From a virus: a DNA stretch of 33,716 bases. Shown here piece by piece: positions 1 through 8,270 of the stretch. Position numbers and translations under genes: made by a program. The notes below the pieces were generated by a model. The model worked only from the letters and a program-made list of their open reading frames with translations, ran no database searches and was not told the DNA's origin. Location of the stretch: IMG/VR virus record IMGVR_UViG_3300048121_000536, positions 1-33,716 of that record. One strand, given 5' to 3'. Position 1 is the stretch's first letter; the number at the start of each line of letters is the position of its first letter.

Positions 1-18
1 CAATAAAGATACATATTA

Positions 19-50
19 TTTGTGTAGTTAGAAAATTATTTGTATCTTTA
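19..50 (+). promoter_or_regulatory. Bacteroidota-type promoter candidate (left copy)
   Basis: TTTG at 19-22 and TATCTTTA at 43-50 are separated by 20 bases. This fits the Bacteroidota -33/-7 consensus (TTTG and TAnnTTTG) with one mismatch in the last base. A transcript would start near 55, at the hairpin at 53-77, and give a leader of about 145 bases before the first gene. The same promoter is present at 33599-33630 in the right terminal repeat. Confidence 0.55.
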
Positions 51-52
51 TT

Positions 53-77
53 GGTAGGACTCTGCCTAGTGTCCACC
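53..77 (+). promoter_or_regulatory. Leader hairpin
   Basis: GGT-A-GGAC at 53-60 can pair with GTCCACC at 71-77, a seven-pair stem with one bulged A and a ten-base loop. It lies right where the promoter at 19-50 would start transcription, so the mRNA would carry a 5' hairpin. Protection of the 5' end or a regulatory leader are both possible; nothing in the sequence decides this. Confidence 0.35.
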
Positions 78-133
78 ACTCATACCTTATATACCCACTC
101 TCTACCTACTTAACCATTTCCACCTGACATCAA

Positions 134-216
134 TGAATTCAATAGGTATGAATTTAATACCCATACTTGTGAATCTAATAGGGTATTCGTATATTAGCTA
201 TGAATTTAATAGGTAT
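134..216 (+). repeat. AATTYAATAGGG motif cluster, four copies
   Basis: Copies start at 134, 149, 170 and 201, each reading TGAATT/C-C/T-AATA followed by GG, GGG or CCC and usually TAT. The last copy overlaps the first possible start codon of the following gene, so the peptide MNLIG at its N terminus would simply be the motif translated. The same motif occurs at 12480-12495, 19523-19558, 30114-30177 and in an array at 31591-31686. A protein-binding site or an origin iteron is the likeliest reading. Confidence 0.6.
189..200 (+). promoter_or_regulatory. GTATATTAGCTA start box, copy 1
   Basis: The 12 bases GTATATTAGCTA end on the first base of the ATG at 200. The identical 12-mer is at 19646-19657, two bases in front of the 19659 gene. 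In both places copies of the AATTTAATAGGG motif lie nearby. It resembles a weak -7 element (TATATTAG against TAnnTTTG) or a shared translation-start element. Confidence 0.4.
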
Positions 217-478
217 GCCAAAAAGAAAGATAAAACCCATTCCATTGCATTTACAAGACACAGATAAAGCTCGTAAAGCTATCTCTTGGGCGTTTAGAAG
301 CTATTTAAGAGCATATCCCGTACCAAGTGGAGATATGTATCATATTGTAGTAGATAATGGCGTAAAGCGTCTTAAATCGCCTCAAACGTACAAAAAAGAA
401 GAATTGACTGAAACTATATGGAACATTTACATAAAATACTACGACAACCATTTAGAAAAAGTAGGTTATGAATCATAA
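215..478 (+). CDS. Hypothetical protein, 87 aa
   Basis: I do not recognise this small basic protein. It begins MPKRKIKPI, contains an Arg/Tyr-rich middle (RSYLRAYPVPSGD) and ends in a charged stretch. An upstream in-frame ATG at 200 would add MNLIG, but those codons are one copy of the dispersed AATTTAATAGGG motif, so 215 is preferred. It stands alone behind the terminal-repeat promoter, upstream of an intergenic region full of ACATGTTAT repeats, and points into the late tail genes. A small DNA-binding regulator is conceivable from its charge and position, but there is no motif to prove it. Confidence 0.6.
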   Translation: MPKRKIKPIPLHLQDTDKARKAISWAFRSYLRAYPVPSGDMYHIVVDNGVKRLKSPQTYKKEELTETIWNIYIKYYDNHLEKVGYES

Positions 479-484
479 CTGGTT

Positions 485-596
485 ACTCATGTTATTATAT
501 AATACATGTTATATTATTTACTTAGAGTGTATCATGTTAATATACTTTATAAAGCATAACCTTCTTAAGATGCATATTAAGATACGATACATGTTA
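485..596. repeat. ACATGTTAT repeat cluster A (five copies)
   Basis: The 208-base gap 479-686 holds no convincing gene. It contains CATGTTA-type cores at about 486-494, 503-511, 531-539, 571-579 (as TGCATATTA) and 588-596, several preceded by ATAC or GATAC. The core taacatgtta is a perfect palindrome in the sister cluster at 21184-21295. Clustered near-palindromes in front of the tail operon suggest binding sites of a dimeric regulator. The remainder of the gap is AT-rich and featureless. Confidence 0.6.
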
Positions 597-686
597 TTAC
601 TCTTTAAGATATATATTATATATATGTGCCATAAAGGCAGGTGCGTAATCAATAAGTACACTTAACAAAACAATTATTATTTAGAT

Positions 687-1397
687 ATGAAAACCATAGA
701 ATTAGAATTATCAGTTCCAACTGCCTTATCAGACATTACGCTTGGGCAATACCAACGATACATGAAAGTGATAGATGATAACGATGGTGATGACAATGCT
801 GGTGAATTTATAACACTAAAGACTATTGAGATATTTTGTAACATCTCTCTAAAGGAAGTACTAAGCATTCCCGCTAAGGATGCCGATAGAGTGCTAACTA
901 TAATCAACAAGGCATTTGAAGAGAAGCCTAATCTGATAACTAGGTTTGACTTACTTGGCGTAGATATGGGATTTGAACCCAAGCTAGAGAATATTGCTCT
1001 TGGGGCATATATAGACGTTGAAGATAATATATCTGATTGGCAAAAGATGCATAAAGCTATGGCAGCACTTTACAGACCTGTCAACTTTAGTCAGAAAGAT
1101 AAATACACAGTAGCGCCCTATGACGCAAGCGAAGAGGTGTCAAACCTTATGAAAGAGATGCCCTTAGATGTAGTAATGAGTGCAATGGTTTTTTTTTACG
1201 ATTTAGGGAAGGAGTTGTTGATAGCTATCCCGAGCTATATACAGAACAATCTGACACAGGAGGAGACTTATCAGCTCAAGCAAACTTTGGCGCAAAATGG
1301 GGTTGGTATCAATCAATCTACGGACTTGCTGGAGGAGACATTCTCAAGTTTGATGCAGTTACCGAACTTCCAATATTCAAGTGCCTCAACTTCCTAA
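687..1397 (+). CDS. Tail assembly chaperone, short (G-like) form, 236 aa
   Basis: First gene of the tail module, read in frame 0. The N-terminal 150 residues (SDITLGQYQRYMKV..., then a helical region with KEVLSIPAKDADRV) look like the tail assembly chaperones of Bacteroidota phages. These coat the tape measure before tube assembly and are not in the mature particle. The ATG at 687 follows ATTATTTAGAT, a start context also seen at other genes. A run of nine T at 1189-1197 around codon 168-170 allows a -1 shift into a second open frame. The frame-0 ending after the slip (GKELLIAIPSY onward) is also plausible protein. Its position several genes upstream of the tape measure at 5847 is unusual but the order chaperone then tape measure is conserved. 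Confidence 0.8.
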   Translation: MKTIELELSVPTALSDITLGQYQRYMKVIDDNDGDDNAGEFITLKTIEIFCNISLKEVLSIPAKDADRVLTIINKAFEEKPNLITRFDLLGVDMGFEPKLENIALGAYIDVEDNISDWQKMHKAMAALYRPVNFSQKDKYTVAPYDASEEVSNLMKEMPLDVVMSAMVFFYDLGKELLIAIPSYIQNNLTQEETYQLKQTLAQNGVGINQSTDLLEETFSSLMQLPNFQYSSASTS

Positions 1398-1459
1398 CCT
1401 TTGATAAAGAGAAAAACGAAATAGAAGCAGCAATGATAAAGAAAGCATATAAGAGATGA
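687..1459 (+). CDS. Tail assembly chaperone, -1 frameshift (GT-like) form, ~257 aa
   Basis: The frame-0 codons GTT TTT TTT at 1188-1196 contain the slippery heptamer T-TTT-TTT. A one-base backward slip continues through codon TTA at 1196 and stays open to the TGA at 1457-1459, adding 87 residues. This extension has the hallmarks of a real domain: the stretches FGAKWGWYQSIYGLAGGD and KFDAVTELP, then a Lys/Glu-rich end (KAYKR). It resembles the T domain that in lambda-like phages is made by programmed frameshift and recruits the major tail protein. The TGA overlaps the ATG of the next gene (1456). Inference from sequence; the slip rate and any stimulating structure are unknown. Confidence 0.75.
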
Positions 1460-1950
1460 GAGAGTTTTATGATTTAATGGACAAGATTTACACCTACCTA
1501 AACGGTAGTCCAAGTGTAACCACAGTAACCTTTGGCAATATATTCGATGTTGACTTAGCTAAACAAACGCTGTTCCCATTGGCGCACGTTAACGTACAGA
1601 ACGTATCGTTTTCAGAACATACAATGACTTTCTCTATTCAGGTAATCTGTATGGACATTGTAGACGCCTCTAAGGATGATAAACTGGCAACGGACTCAAT
1701 TCCGTACAAAGGACTAGATAATAGGGCAGACGTGTTAAACACACAGCTTACGGTAATCAATGGATTGCAAAGCTCACTTAGAAGAGGTGGTCTTAACGAT
1801 GTAGACTACGTTCTAACATCAGATGCAACTGCCACGTTATTTGAAGATAGATTTGAGAATCTGCTTTCTGGATGGGCATTAGACTTATCCATTGAGATTC
1901 CCAATACAGATATGAGACTTATAAATTCAACAGGAGACGGTTGTAGGTAA
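1456..1950 (+). CDS. Conserved tail-module protein, 164 aa
   Basis: Starts in an ATGA overlap with the frameshifted chaperone and ends overlapping the next start by one base, so it is translationally linked to both. The sequence has the alternating pattern of a small beta-rich structural protein, with LFPLAHVNVQNVSF, then FSIQVICMDIVD, and near the end FENLLSGWALDLSIEIPN. I recognise this pattern from phages of Flavobacteriia, where it is usually annotated as hypothetical. A tail terminator or tail completion protein is the best guess from its position beside the gp10-like gene; the family name is uncertain. Confidence 0.75.
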   Translation: MREFYDLMDKIYTYLNGSPSVTTVTFGNIFDVDLAKQTLFPLAHVNVQNVSFSEHTMTFSIQVICMDIVDASKDDKLATDSIPYKGLDNRADVLNTQLTVINGLQSSLRRGGLNDVDYVLTSDATATLFEDRFENLLSGWALDLSIEIPNTDMRLINSTGDGCR

Positions 1951-2507
1951 TGGATATTAGATTCAAAAATACAGAAAAATACATAAAATCATTTGCCGAG
2001 AGCAAACTGGTTCAGTATTTCCTTGAGTCGTATGAGACTGTAAGAAGCAGGGGATTTGGAGGAAGTTCTCAGGTTCGCTCTAGTGGTGCAGGTGGAGATT
2101 CTTTGAATGTAAAAGTAGAAAACAAAGGTCTTGATATAAACTTATATGGCAATTCCTACCTACAAGCTGTTGACGAAGGAACAGAACCTTTCTCACCTCC
2201 GCCAGAAGCTATAATAAATTGGTTGCAAACAAAGCCAGTTACACTTAGAGACTTTAAGACGGGCAGAGAACTAGATAGAACTCCAGCCAACCTAAGAAGC
2301 GTTGCGTATAAAATAGGCGATTCCATAAGAGCTGATGGTATCGCACCAACGAACTACATAAAAGAAGTCGTAGAAAAAGGATTTGATGAGATATTAAATG
2401 GAATTTCAGAACCACTTCACGAGGATGTAGAAACTAAAATGGATATGATATTAACAAAAGCAGGTTATGTCAGGCAAGGAGATAACTGGGTATTGAAAAC
2501 AAAATAG
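1950..2507 (+). CDS. HK97-gp10-like head-tail joining protein, 185 aa
   Basis: The segment YLQAVDEGTEPFSPPPE, followed about 40 residues later by YKIGDSIRADGIAPTNYIKE, is typical of HK97-gp10-like proteins of Bacteroidota phages. These sit at the neck between connector and tail. The N-terminal 60 residues are charged with a Gly/Ser-rich linker (GFGGSSQVRSSGAGGD). It overlaps the preceding gene by one base and is followed after six bases by the next. The function assignment is from family resemblance; which partner it binds cannot be seen. Confidence 0.7.
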   Translation: MDIRFKNTEKYIKSFAESKLVQYFLESYETVRSRGFGGSSQVRSSGAGGDSLNVKVENKGLDINLYGNSYLQAVDEGTEPFSPPPEAIINWLQTKPVTLRDFKTGRELDRTPANLRSVAYKIGDSIRADGIAPTNYIKEVVEKGFDEILNGISEPLHEDVETKMDMILTKAGYVRQGDNWVLKTK

Positions 2508-2513
2508 AAAACT

Positions 2514-3455
2514 ATGGCAAATATATTATTACGTTCACCTCATTACAAAACTGTGAGTAGTGGAGCTTCCGCAAAGCTAACTATAACTATTGATGGTACG
2601 CTTAGATACACAATAATCAAAAACGCTATAAACAGTAGAGTTGTATTTGAAATATCAGAACTGTGTAGAGATTACATAGAACACTCTTTTACGCAATCTA
2701 ACCCATCAGAAACAATAACCATTACCACACAAAGGTTTTCATATACTGGAGCTGATGGTGGAGGCACAGAAACTTCTTTAGACCCAACCCCAGTCACAGA
2801 TATAGGATATGATGGATACGGATTGTTTACAGAAGGTGTAAATCCAACAATAAGCACATCACAAATACCACTACAATCTAATACGGATATTTACTTGCCA
2901 CCAAGTACTGCTTCTTATATACCTGTGAATTATGGCGATGGTTCTTTTGAAACATCAGCAGCAGCAACAGACGGAACTAAATACTATATACCTAGTCCAT
3001 CAGACCCACAATATACTTTTACAATACGCACAATATGCGACACTAAGTTTGGTTCATCTAAGATTACCTTTGTAAATAAATTCGGTGCGCTACAAGAAAT
3101 GTACTTCTTCCACAAGTCTACGGAGGAAATGAATACAACTAGTGGAGACTATAAGAAAAACATATTTGACTACGATAATAGCAATTACAGTATTACAGAC
3201 CATCAGTCACAGAGATTTAACACTAATGCCATAAAGAAAGCAACATTAAATACACCTTTTGTTACGGAGCAATATAATGAAGCAATAGAAGAATTGATGC
3301 TTAGTGAATACGTATGGTTAACTCAAGGAAGCGTAACTCATCCTGTTACACCATCTACAAAATCTCTGAAATTCAAGACATCTGCAAACGACAAGCTGGT
3401 TCAATACACTATCGGTTTTGATTACACTTCAAACGTAATAAACAATGTTAGATAA
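2514..3455 (+). CDS. Conserved phage tail structural protein, 313 aa
   Basis: A Thr/Ser-rich, beta-rich protein. The region FVNKFGALQEMYFFHKS, the later LNTPFVTEQYNEAIEELMLSE and the ending YTIGFDYTSNVINNVR form a signature that I associate with structural proteins of flavobacterial siphoviruses. Its stop overlaps the start of the 704-residue protein downstream, and the two probably act together. A distal tail or baseplate component is likely, given that the partner is large and both lie just upstream of the tape measure. No enzyme motif is visible. Confidence 0.7.
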   Translation: MANILLRSPHYKTVSSGASAKLTITIDGTLRYTIIKNAINSRVVFEISELCRDYIEHSFTQSNPSETITITTQRFSYTGADGGGTETSLDPTPVTDIGYDGYGLFTEGVNPTISTSQIPLQSNTDIYLPPSTASYIPVNYGDGSFETSAAATDGTKYYIPSPSDPQYTFTIRTICDTKFGSSKITFVNKFGALQEMYFFHKSTEEMNTTSGDYKKNIFDYDNSNYSITDHQSQRFNTNAIKKATLNTPFVTEQYNEAIEELMLSEYVWLTQGSVTHPVTPSTKSLKFKTSANDKLVQYTIGFDYTSNVINNVR

Positions 3456-5569
3456 TGAATAGAACTGTTCAAATATATGTTGCTGATGCGGACAAAGTAT
3501 TAAGACGTATCGACCTGTTTAAAGACGAGACCATTTCCCTTACAGATGGAATACAAGACGTTAGAGACATAGGTAAGGTTTTTACTGAGTTCACACAATC
3601 TTTTAGTGTGCCAGCTAGTAAGACTAATAACAAGATATTTAAACATTATTATAACGCTGACATAACTGATGGTTATGATAATAGATTTTTATCCAATGCT
3701 AGAATAGAAATAAATAACACGCCTTTCAAAGAAGGGTTTGTGTCTTTGCAGGGGGTGAATATGAAGGATAACAATGCCGATTCATACAGAATTACCTTCT
3801 ATGGTAAAACAGTTGACTTAAAAAACATAATTGGTAGTGATAAAATTTCCTCATTACCTTTTAATAGTTCATTAAACACTCAATATTCACAAGCTCTTGT
3901 TAGAAACAGACTGACAGCAGACCCTTCATCAAGTGACATTATAGCTCCACTTATAACACATACTCAAAGATTGTATTATGATAGCAATGAAGATATAAGA
4001 GATACAGGTAATTTATACGACCATGGCGGTGGTGGTACTCATATCCATGGAGTTAGATGGGATAACTTAAAATACGCCATAAGAGTTCATACAATAGTGG
4101 AGGCAATAGAGTCTAAATATCCGCAAATTGAATTTACAGATGACTTCTTCAATACCACAAACGACAGATACTACAACTTGTTTATGTGGATGCACAGAGA
4201 AAAGGGGAGTATATTGAAGGACAATCAATTGTATTCAACTGTAATTGACTCTTATGATGATATATTGACAGCAACCTATATAGATTTAAACTTATCCGAT
4301 GATAGTAGGTTGGATGTTCTAAGGAGAATTGATTCAATAAAATTAACCACTTCAACGACTAGCTCAGAATCATACAATGTGATAATATACCATAATGGAG
4401 TTGAGCTTTGCAGTAGAAATGGTATGAGCGGAAACCAAACAGACTTGAGCATACCTTTTGCTGAATTTATTGATGATGGCTATTTAACAGTTAAGGTTAC
4501 TTCACTGGGTGCGGTTGATTTCAATACATTTACATTAACTTTTTTCGATAATACTCCAAGCGCACCAGCAGCTCAAGATGTTGATGGTTTATCAGTTGCT
4601 GTAACGACTACCGTTGACTTCATAGTGTCTGAACAAATACCAAATATGAAGGTGCTAGATTTTCTAACTGGTTTATTTAAGATGTTTAACTTAACCGCAT
4701 TCTTTCAGGATGATGGGAAAATATATGTAGACACCCTAGATGAGTTCTATGTAGACAAAACATCCTTAGGGAATCCATACGACATAGATAAATACGTTGA
4801 CACAACTAAACATCAAGTTGACTCGGCATTACCGTTTAGAGAGATATCGTTTAAATATAAAGACACAGGCACTCTGTTAGCTGTAAAGCACAAGGAATTA
4901 AACGAGTCTCTTAGCGGAGACGATTGGGGAGAAGATACTTATAATCATACAAACCAAAGCATTCAGAATAACTTTAAAGGAGGAACGTACAAAGTAGAAC
5001 CTCAGTTCGGTCACATGAAATTCGAAAGGTTGCTGAATAATGATGATTTAACCCAGACAACCATACAGTGGGGATATTCTGCCGATGATGACTTCGATGA
5101 ATCTACTGGAAACTATGGTTCTTACATAGGCAGTCCTTTGCTTTTCTATCCTGTATATACCTCTATGTCTGCCAATTCAATATCCTATGTAACATCAATA
5201 CTCACAGATGGTACATTCGATGACCACACCAGTATTTCTGGGTCTATAAATCTACCGTCTAACTCTACCACATTTAATTCAAACAGTAAAAACATACATT
5301 TTAAGAATGAGATAAACGAGTACACAAATACAAACGACTTCACAGATACGCTATTTAATCAATACTACCAATCATACGTGACTCAGATGTTCAGTAGGAG
5401 TAATAGGATAATAAAACTAAAAGCATATTTGCCAGTGAGTATTTTAGTTCAGTACACACTTGCGGATAAGTTTATATATAAAGGTAGGAAGCATCAAATA
5501 AATAAAATAACTACCAACCTAAAAACAGGTGAAAGCGAAATAGAACTATTAAACATAGTAATAGAGTGA
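3455..5569 (+). CDS. Large tail/baseplate protein, 704 aa
   Basis: The N terminus (VQIYVADADKVLRRIDLFKD, then FTQSFSVPASKTNNKIFKHYY) is a conserved opening found in large tail proteins of Bacteroidota phages. The middle is beta-rich with Thr/Ser-rich stretches, and the end (LADKFIYKGRKHQINKITTN) resembles the strand pattern of baseplate hub proteins. It overlaps the preceding gene by one base. A hub or baseplate role, with host surface contact, is inferred from size and position. It could equally be a fibre-attachment protein. Confidence 0.7.
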   Translation: MNRTVQIYVADADKVLRRIDLFKDETISLTDGIQDVRDIGKVFTEFTQSFSVPASKTNNKIFKHYYNADITDGYDNRFLSNARIEINNTPFKEGFVSLQGVNMKDNNADSYRITFYGKTVDLKNIIGSDKISSLPFNSSLNTQYSQALVRNRLTADPSSSDIIAPLITHTQRLYYDSNEDIRDTGNLYDHGGGGTHIHGVRWDNLKYAIRVHTIVEAIESKYPQIEFTDDFFNTTNDRYYNLFMWMHREKGSILKDNQLYSTVIDSYDDILTATYIDLNLSDDSRLDVLRRIDSIKLTTSTTSSESYNVIIYHNGVELCSRNGMSGNQTDLSIPFAEFIDDGYLTVKVTSLGAVDFNTFTLTFFDNTPSAPAAQDVDGLSVAVTTTVDFIVSEQIPNMKVLDFLTGLFKMFNLTAFFQDDGKIYVDTLDEFYVDKTSLGNPYDIDKYVDTTKHQVDSALPFREISFKYKDTGTLLAVKHKELNESLSGDDWGEDTYNHTNQSIQNNFKGGTYKVEPQFGHMKFERLLNNDDLTQTTIQWGYSADDDFDESTGNYGSYIGSPLLFYPVYTSMSANSISYVTSILTDGTFDDHTSISGSINLPSNSTTFNSNSKNIHFKNEINEYTNTNDFTDTLFNQYYQSYVTQMFSRSNRIIKLKAYLPVSILVQYTLADKFIYKGRKHQINKITTNLKTGESEIELLNIVIE

Positions 5570-5630
5570 TGAGAAAAGAATATTTAAGTTAACAGCACAT
5601 TTACTAAACATTATATTACTTAACTATAAA

Positions 5631-5696
5631 ATGAAGTACAAATTTCAAGTTGCCTACAGAGGTAAGCCCGAATTAGAATTAATAAACGTATTATGA
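5631..5696 (+). CDS. Possible 21-aa peptide
   Basis: A very short open frame (MKYKFQVAYRGKPELELINVL) between the baseplate-like gene and the 53-residue gene. Its TGA overlaps the ATG of the next frame (ATGA), which is the coupling used throughout this tail operon, and the start is preceded by an ATTACTTAACT context. This could be a leader peptide coupling translation to the following gene, or chance. Confidence 0.35.
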   Translation: MKYKFQVAYRGKPELELINVL

Positions 5697-5854
5697 TAAA
5701 GCAGATTATAGATTTATTACAAGTATCTGATTGGTATGGCATATCTCACAATATAGACATTGCCAAAGGAATGTATAATGGATGTTCTAATTGGGATGAT
5801 GTAAAAAAGCAAGTAGAAAGAGTGAAACAATCTAAAGCATACAAGAATGGCTGA
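5693..5854 (+). CDS. Hypothetical small protein, 53 aa
   Basis: An open frame running from an ATGA overlap with the preceding peptide to a TGA eight bases inside the tape measure gene. The protein is helical and rich in Lys, Asp and Trp (SDWYGISHNIDIAK, GCSNWDDVKKQVERVK), with one Cys. The tight overlaps on both sides support expression. No family recognised; its place directly ahead of the tape measure suggests a tail assembly helper. Confidence 0.55.
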   Translation: MIKQIIDLLQVSDWYGISHNIDIAKGMYNGCSNWDDVKKQVERVKQSKAYKNG

Positions 5855-8261
5855 ACAAAAGATACTTATATCTATAAACATTAACGATAAGGATGCTACT
5901 AAGGGGCTTAGTTCTGTTGAGGCTGCTACAAAAAGACTTAACAAGGAGTTGTCTGACGAGGCTAGAGAGCTTGCTGTTGTTAACGAAAATTTGCGTATTG
6001 CCAAGCAAAGAAACAAAGAGTATGCTAAGGCTCAGATACAACTAAGCAGTACAAATGATGGTTTTAATAACTCATTAAAAGGAACTAGCGCAGCACTAAA
6101 GCAAGGAAGGGCGCAATCTGGTCTTAACAACGCAATCTTACTTGAAACAGGTCGTTTAGCATCAGATGCTAGTTATGGTTTTACAGCGATAGCAAACAAC
6201 TTGTCTCAAGTCGTTACATTATTCTCTTCATTTGCTAAAACTAATGGTGGTGTAATTGCATCTTTCAAGACCTTAACGAAATCGTTAATAGGCTCTGGAG
6301 GGTTCTTAATTGCAATCCAGCTAATAATCTCTTTCGGACCAAAAATATTCGCTTTCTTCGAAAGATTGCTTGGCTTTACAAGGGAAATGAGAGACGCTTT
6401 TGAAGGAGCGTCTAAAACCGTAAGAGATAGTGCTGGTTCTTTTGAAATATACGTTAGGACACTACAAGACACTACAAAGTCTCAAAAGGAACAAAAAGAC
6501 GCTATAAAAGCCCTTAATGAAGAGTTTCCTGATTATGTTGACCAGTTAAAGGATGCTAAATTATCTCTTGATGATGTTGCTAAGCAAACAGAAGAAGCTA
6601 CAAAAATAACAGACTTGTATAGGGAGGCTATAATTAAGCAGGCTATGTCAAGACAGGCTCAAATAAAAGTAGAAGAGTCTGCTGCTAAAATGGTAGAAAT
6701 ACAAGTTGAAAGGGAGGCTGAAGCAAGAGATAAAGGATATGAGTCTTTAGAGGCAGCTGAGAAAAGGCTTGATGAATTAAACGCCAAGAGAGAAGCATCT
6801 AAAAGAAAAAGGCTTGATGCTGACGATGTTCGGGAATCTGATAGGTTAAAAAAGATAATTAACTTAAATCAAGATGAGCTTGACGAAGAGAATAAAAGAA
6901 TAGATAGTTTACTTCCTTTTATTAATATTGAGAATAAAGAAAGGAAAAAAGTTGGTAAAACAAGAGAGAAGTTGTTTAATGAATCAAAAGATTTCAATAT
7001 AAAAGAGCTTGATTTCAGTAAGCAGATACAAAAATCTCAACAGAAATTAAGACAGTCATTTATAAAAGACGAGTCCTTTAAGATTAACGAAATAGCAAGA
7101 GCGCAAAAGGAAGTTCAGGCGCTAAGAAGAGATGACTATATAAAACAGCAAGAAGAAAGGAAAAATAACTTTATAGCTGCCGAAAAAACAAGGCTGGACA
7201 ACTTCCTTGCAGAAGAAAAAGATAGTGCGAAAAGGGCAGCAGCAACAAAAATATATAACGATGCTGCTAAACAGGCTGAAGATGAATTTTTAGCTGCTAA
7301 ATCTACCGCTTATGATAAATACAATGTTTATGTCGTAGAAAAAGACAAGGAAACTAAAAAGCTACTAACAGACCAGTCAATAAAAGATACTCAGGAGCTT
7401 CAAGCAGTAAATAGGCAAAAGTTAGATGCTGAGGCAGCTTATTTTGATGAGTTAGATGGTATTAGTGGTAATTATTCTTTCTTTCAGAGCGAAAGAAATA
7501 TAAGTAATCTGCAATCGGATATTGCTGCTCAACAAGCTGTTGTTGACTCGCACGCTGTTGGTACTATTGAAAGGGAACAGGCTGAAGCAAGATTGTATCA
7601 GTTAAAATCAGACCTTAACGTTGCAGAACAAGCGGATGCTGAGCAGAAGTTTGCTTTCTTTAAAGAACAGTATCAAGCTATAACTGGTGCTTTGAGTCAA
7701 ACATTTGAGGTTTCTGCCGAGAATGAAACTATTGCATTAGAAAAAAGTTATTCAAAAAGAATAGCTGCTGCTGAAGGGGATGCTAAAACTCAAGAAAGAT
7801 TACAAAGACAGTTAGAGGTAAAGAAGGATAAAATAGCGAAAAAGGCATTTGAAAGGAATAAGGCTGTGAGGATTGGCGAGGCTTTAATGACTGTGTATCA
7901 AAATGGATTTTTAGCGTATGGCTCTCAGTTATTCCCAGGAGACCCAATATCTCCAGTTAGAGCAACAATACAACAAGCTATAACTATCGCTGCTGGTTTA
8001 GCTAACGTAGCAAATATTGCTCGTCAGAAATATAAAAGTTCGGTTAGTAGTTCGGGAGGTGGAAGCTCTGGAAGCAGTGCAGGGGCAAGAACAATTCAAG
8101 CCCCAGACTTTAATGTTGTTGGTGCTTCACAGACATCTCAACTTGCACAAACTGTCGCTGGAGCGCAATCTACCCCAGTAAAAGCATTTGTAGTAGGAAA
8201 AGACGTTTCAACACAACAAGAATTAGATAGAAATATAACAAACACCGCATCATTCGGTTAA
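5847..8261 (+). CDS. Tape measure protein, 804 aa
   Basis: Longest gene of the tail module. It sets tail length and leaves the tail during DNA injection. Visible features: long charged helices at both ends (Lys/Glu/Arg/Ala-rich, coiled-coil-like) around a hydrophobic zone at roughly residues 125-175 (GGVIASFKTL, GGFLIAIQLIISFG) that could cross a membrane, and a Ser/Gly-rich linker near the C terminus (SSSGGGSSGSS). By the usual 1.5 angstrom per residue relation it would correspond to a tail of about 120 nm; that is an estimate, not a measurement. The start at 5847 overlaps the preceding frame by eight bases. Confidence 0.85.
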   Translation: MAEQKILISININDKDATKGLSSVEAATKRLNKELSDEARELAVVNENLRIAKQRNKEYAKAQIQLSSTNDGFNNSLKGTSAALKQGRAQSGLNNAILLETGRLASDASYGFTAIANNLSQVVTLFSSFAKTNGGVIASFKTLTKSLIGSGGFLIAIQLIISFGPKIFAFFERLLGFTREMRDAFEGASKTVRDSAGSFEIYVRTLQDTTKSQKEQKDAIKALNEEFPDYVDQLKDAKLSLDDVAKQTEEATKITDLYREAIIKQAMSRQAQIKVEESAAKMVEIQVEREAEARDKGYESLEAAEKRLDELNAKREASKRKRLDADDVRESDRLKKIINLNQDELDEENKRIDSLLPFINIENKERKKVGKTREKLFNESKDFNIKELDFSKQIQKSQQKLRQSFIKDESFKINEIARAQKEVQALRRDDYIKQQEERKNNFIAAEKTRLDNFLAEEKDSAKRAAATKIYNDAAKQAEDEFLAAKSTAYDKYNVYVVEKDKETKKLLTDQSIKDTQELQAVNRQKLDAEAAYFDELDGISGNYSFFQSERNISNLQSDIAAQQAVVDSHAVGTIEREQAEARLYQLKSDLNVAEQADAEQKFAFFKEQYQAITGALSQTFEVSAENETIALEKSYSKRIAAAEGDAKTQERLQRQLEVKKDKIAKKAFERNKAVRIGEALMTVYQNGFLAYGSQLFPGDPISPVRATIQQAITIAAGLANVANIARQKYKSSVSSSGGGSSGSSAGARTIQAPDFNVVGASQTSQLAQTVAGAQSTPVKAFVVGKDVSTQQELDRNITNTASFG

Positions 8262-8270
8262 TTCAATAGT

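Larger units (their letters stand above)
11..136. repeat. Direct terminal repeat, left copy (126 bp)
   Basis: These 126 bases are identical to 33591-33716 at the other end. This shows either a circular or circularly permuted genome whose ends overlap in the assembly, or a true short direct terminal repeat. The repeat holds a promoter-like sequence and a hairpin, so it is the regulatory region in front of the first gene and not random overlap. The ten bases before it (1-10) differ from the ten before the right copy. Confidence 0.95.

Noticed and set aside
468-665. Open frame of 65 codons after the first gene
   Set aside because: It translates the ACATGTTAT repeat cluster into an Ile/Tyr/Met/Cys-rich string typical of AT-rich non-coding DNA.
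677-982. Minus-strand frame opposite the tail chaperone
   Set aside because: Antisense shadow of a well supported gene, Ser/Ile-rich without any motif.
6206-6472. Minus-strand frame inside the tape measure gene
   Set aside because: Antisense shadow without a promoter or a conserved pattern.
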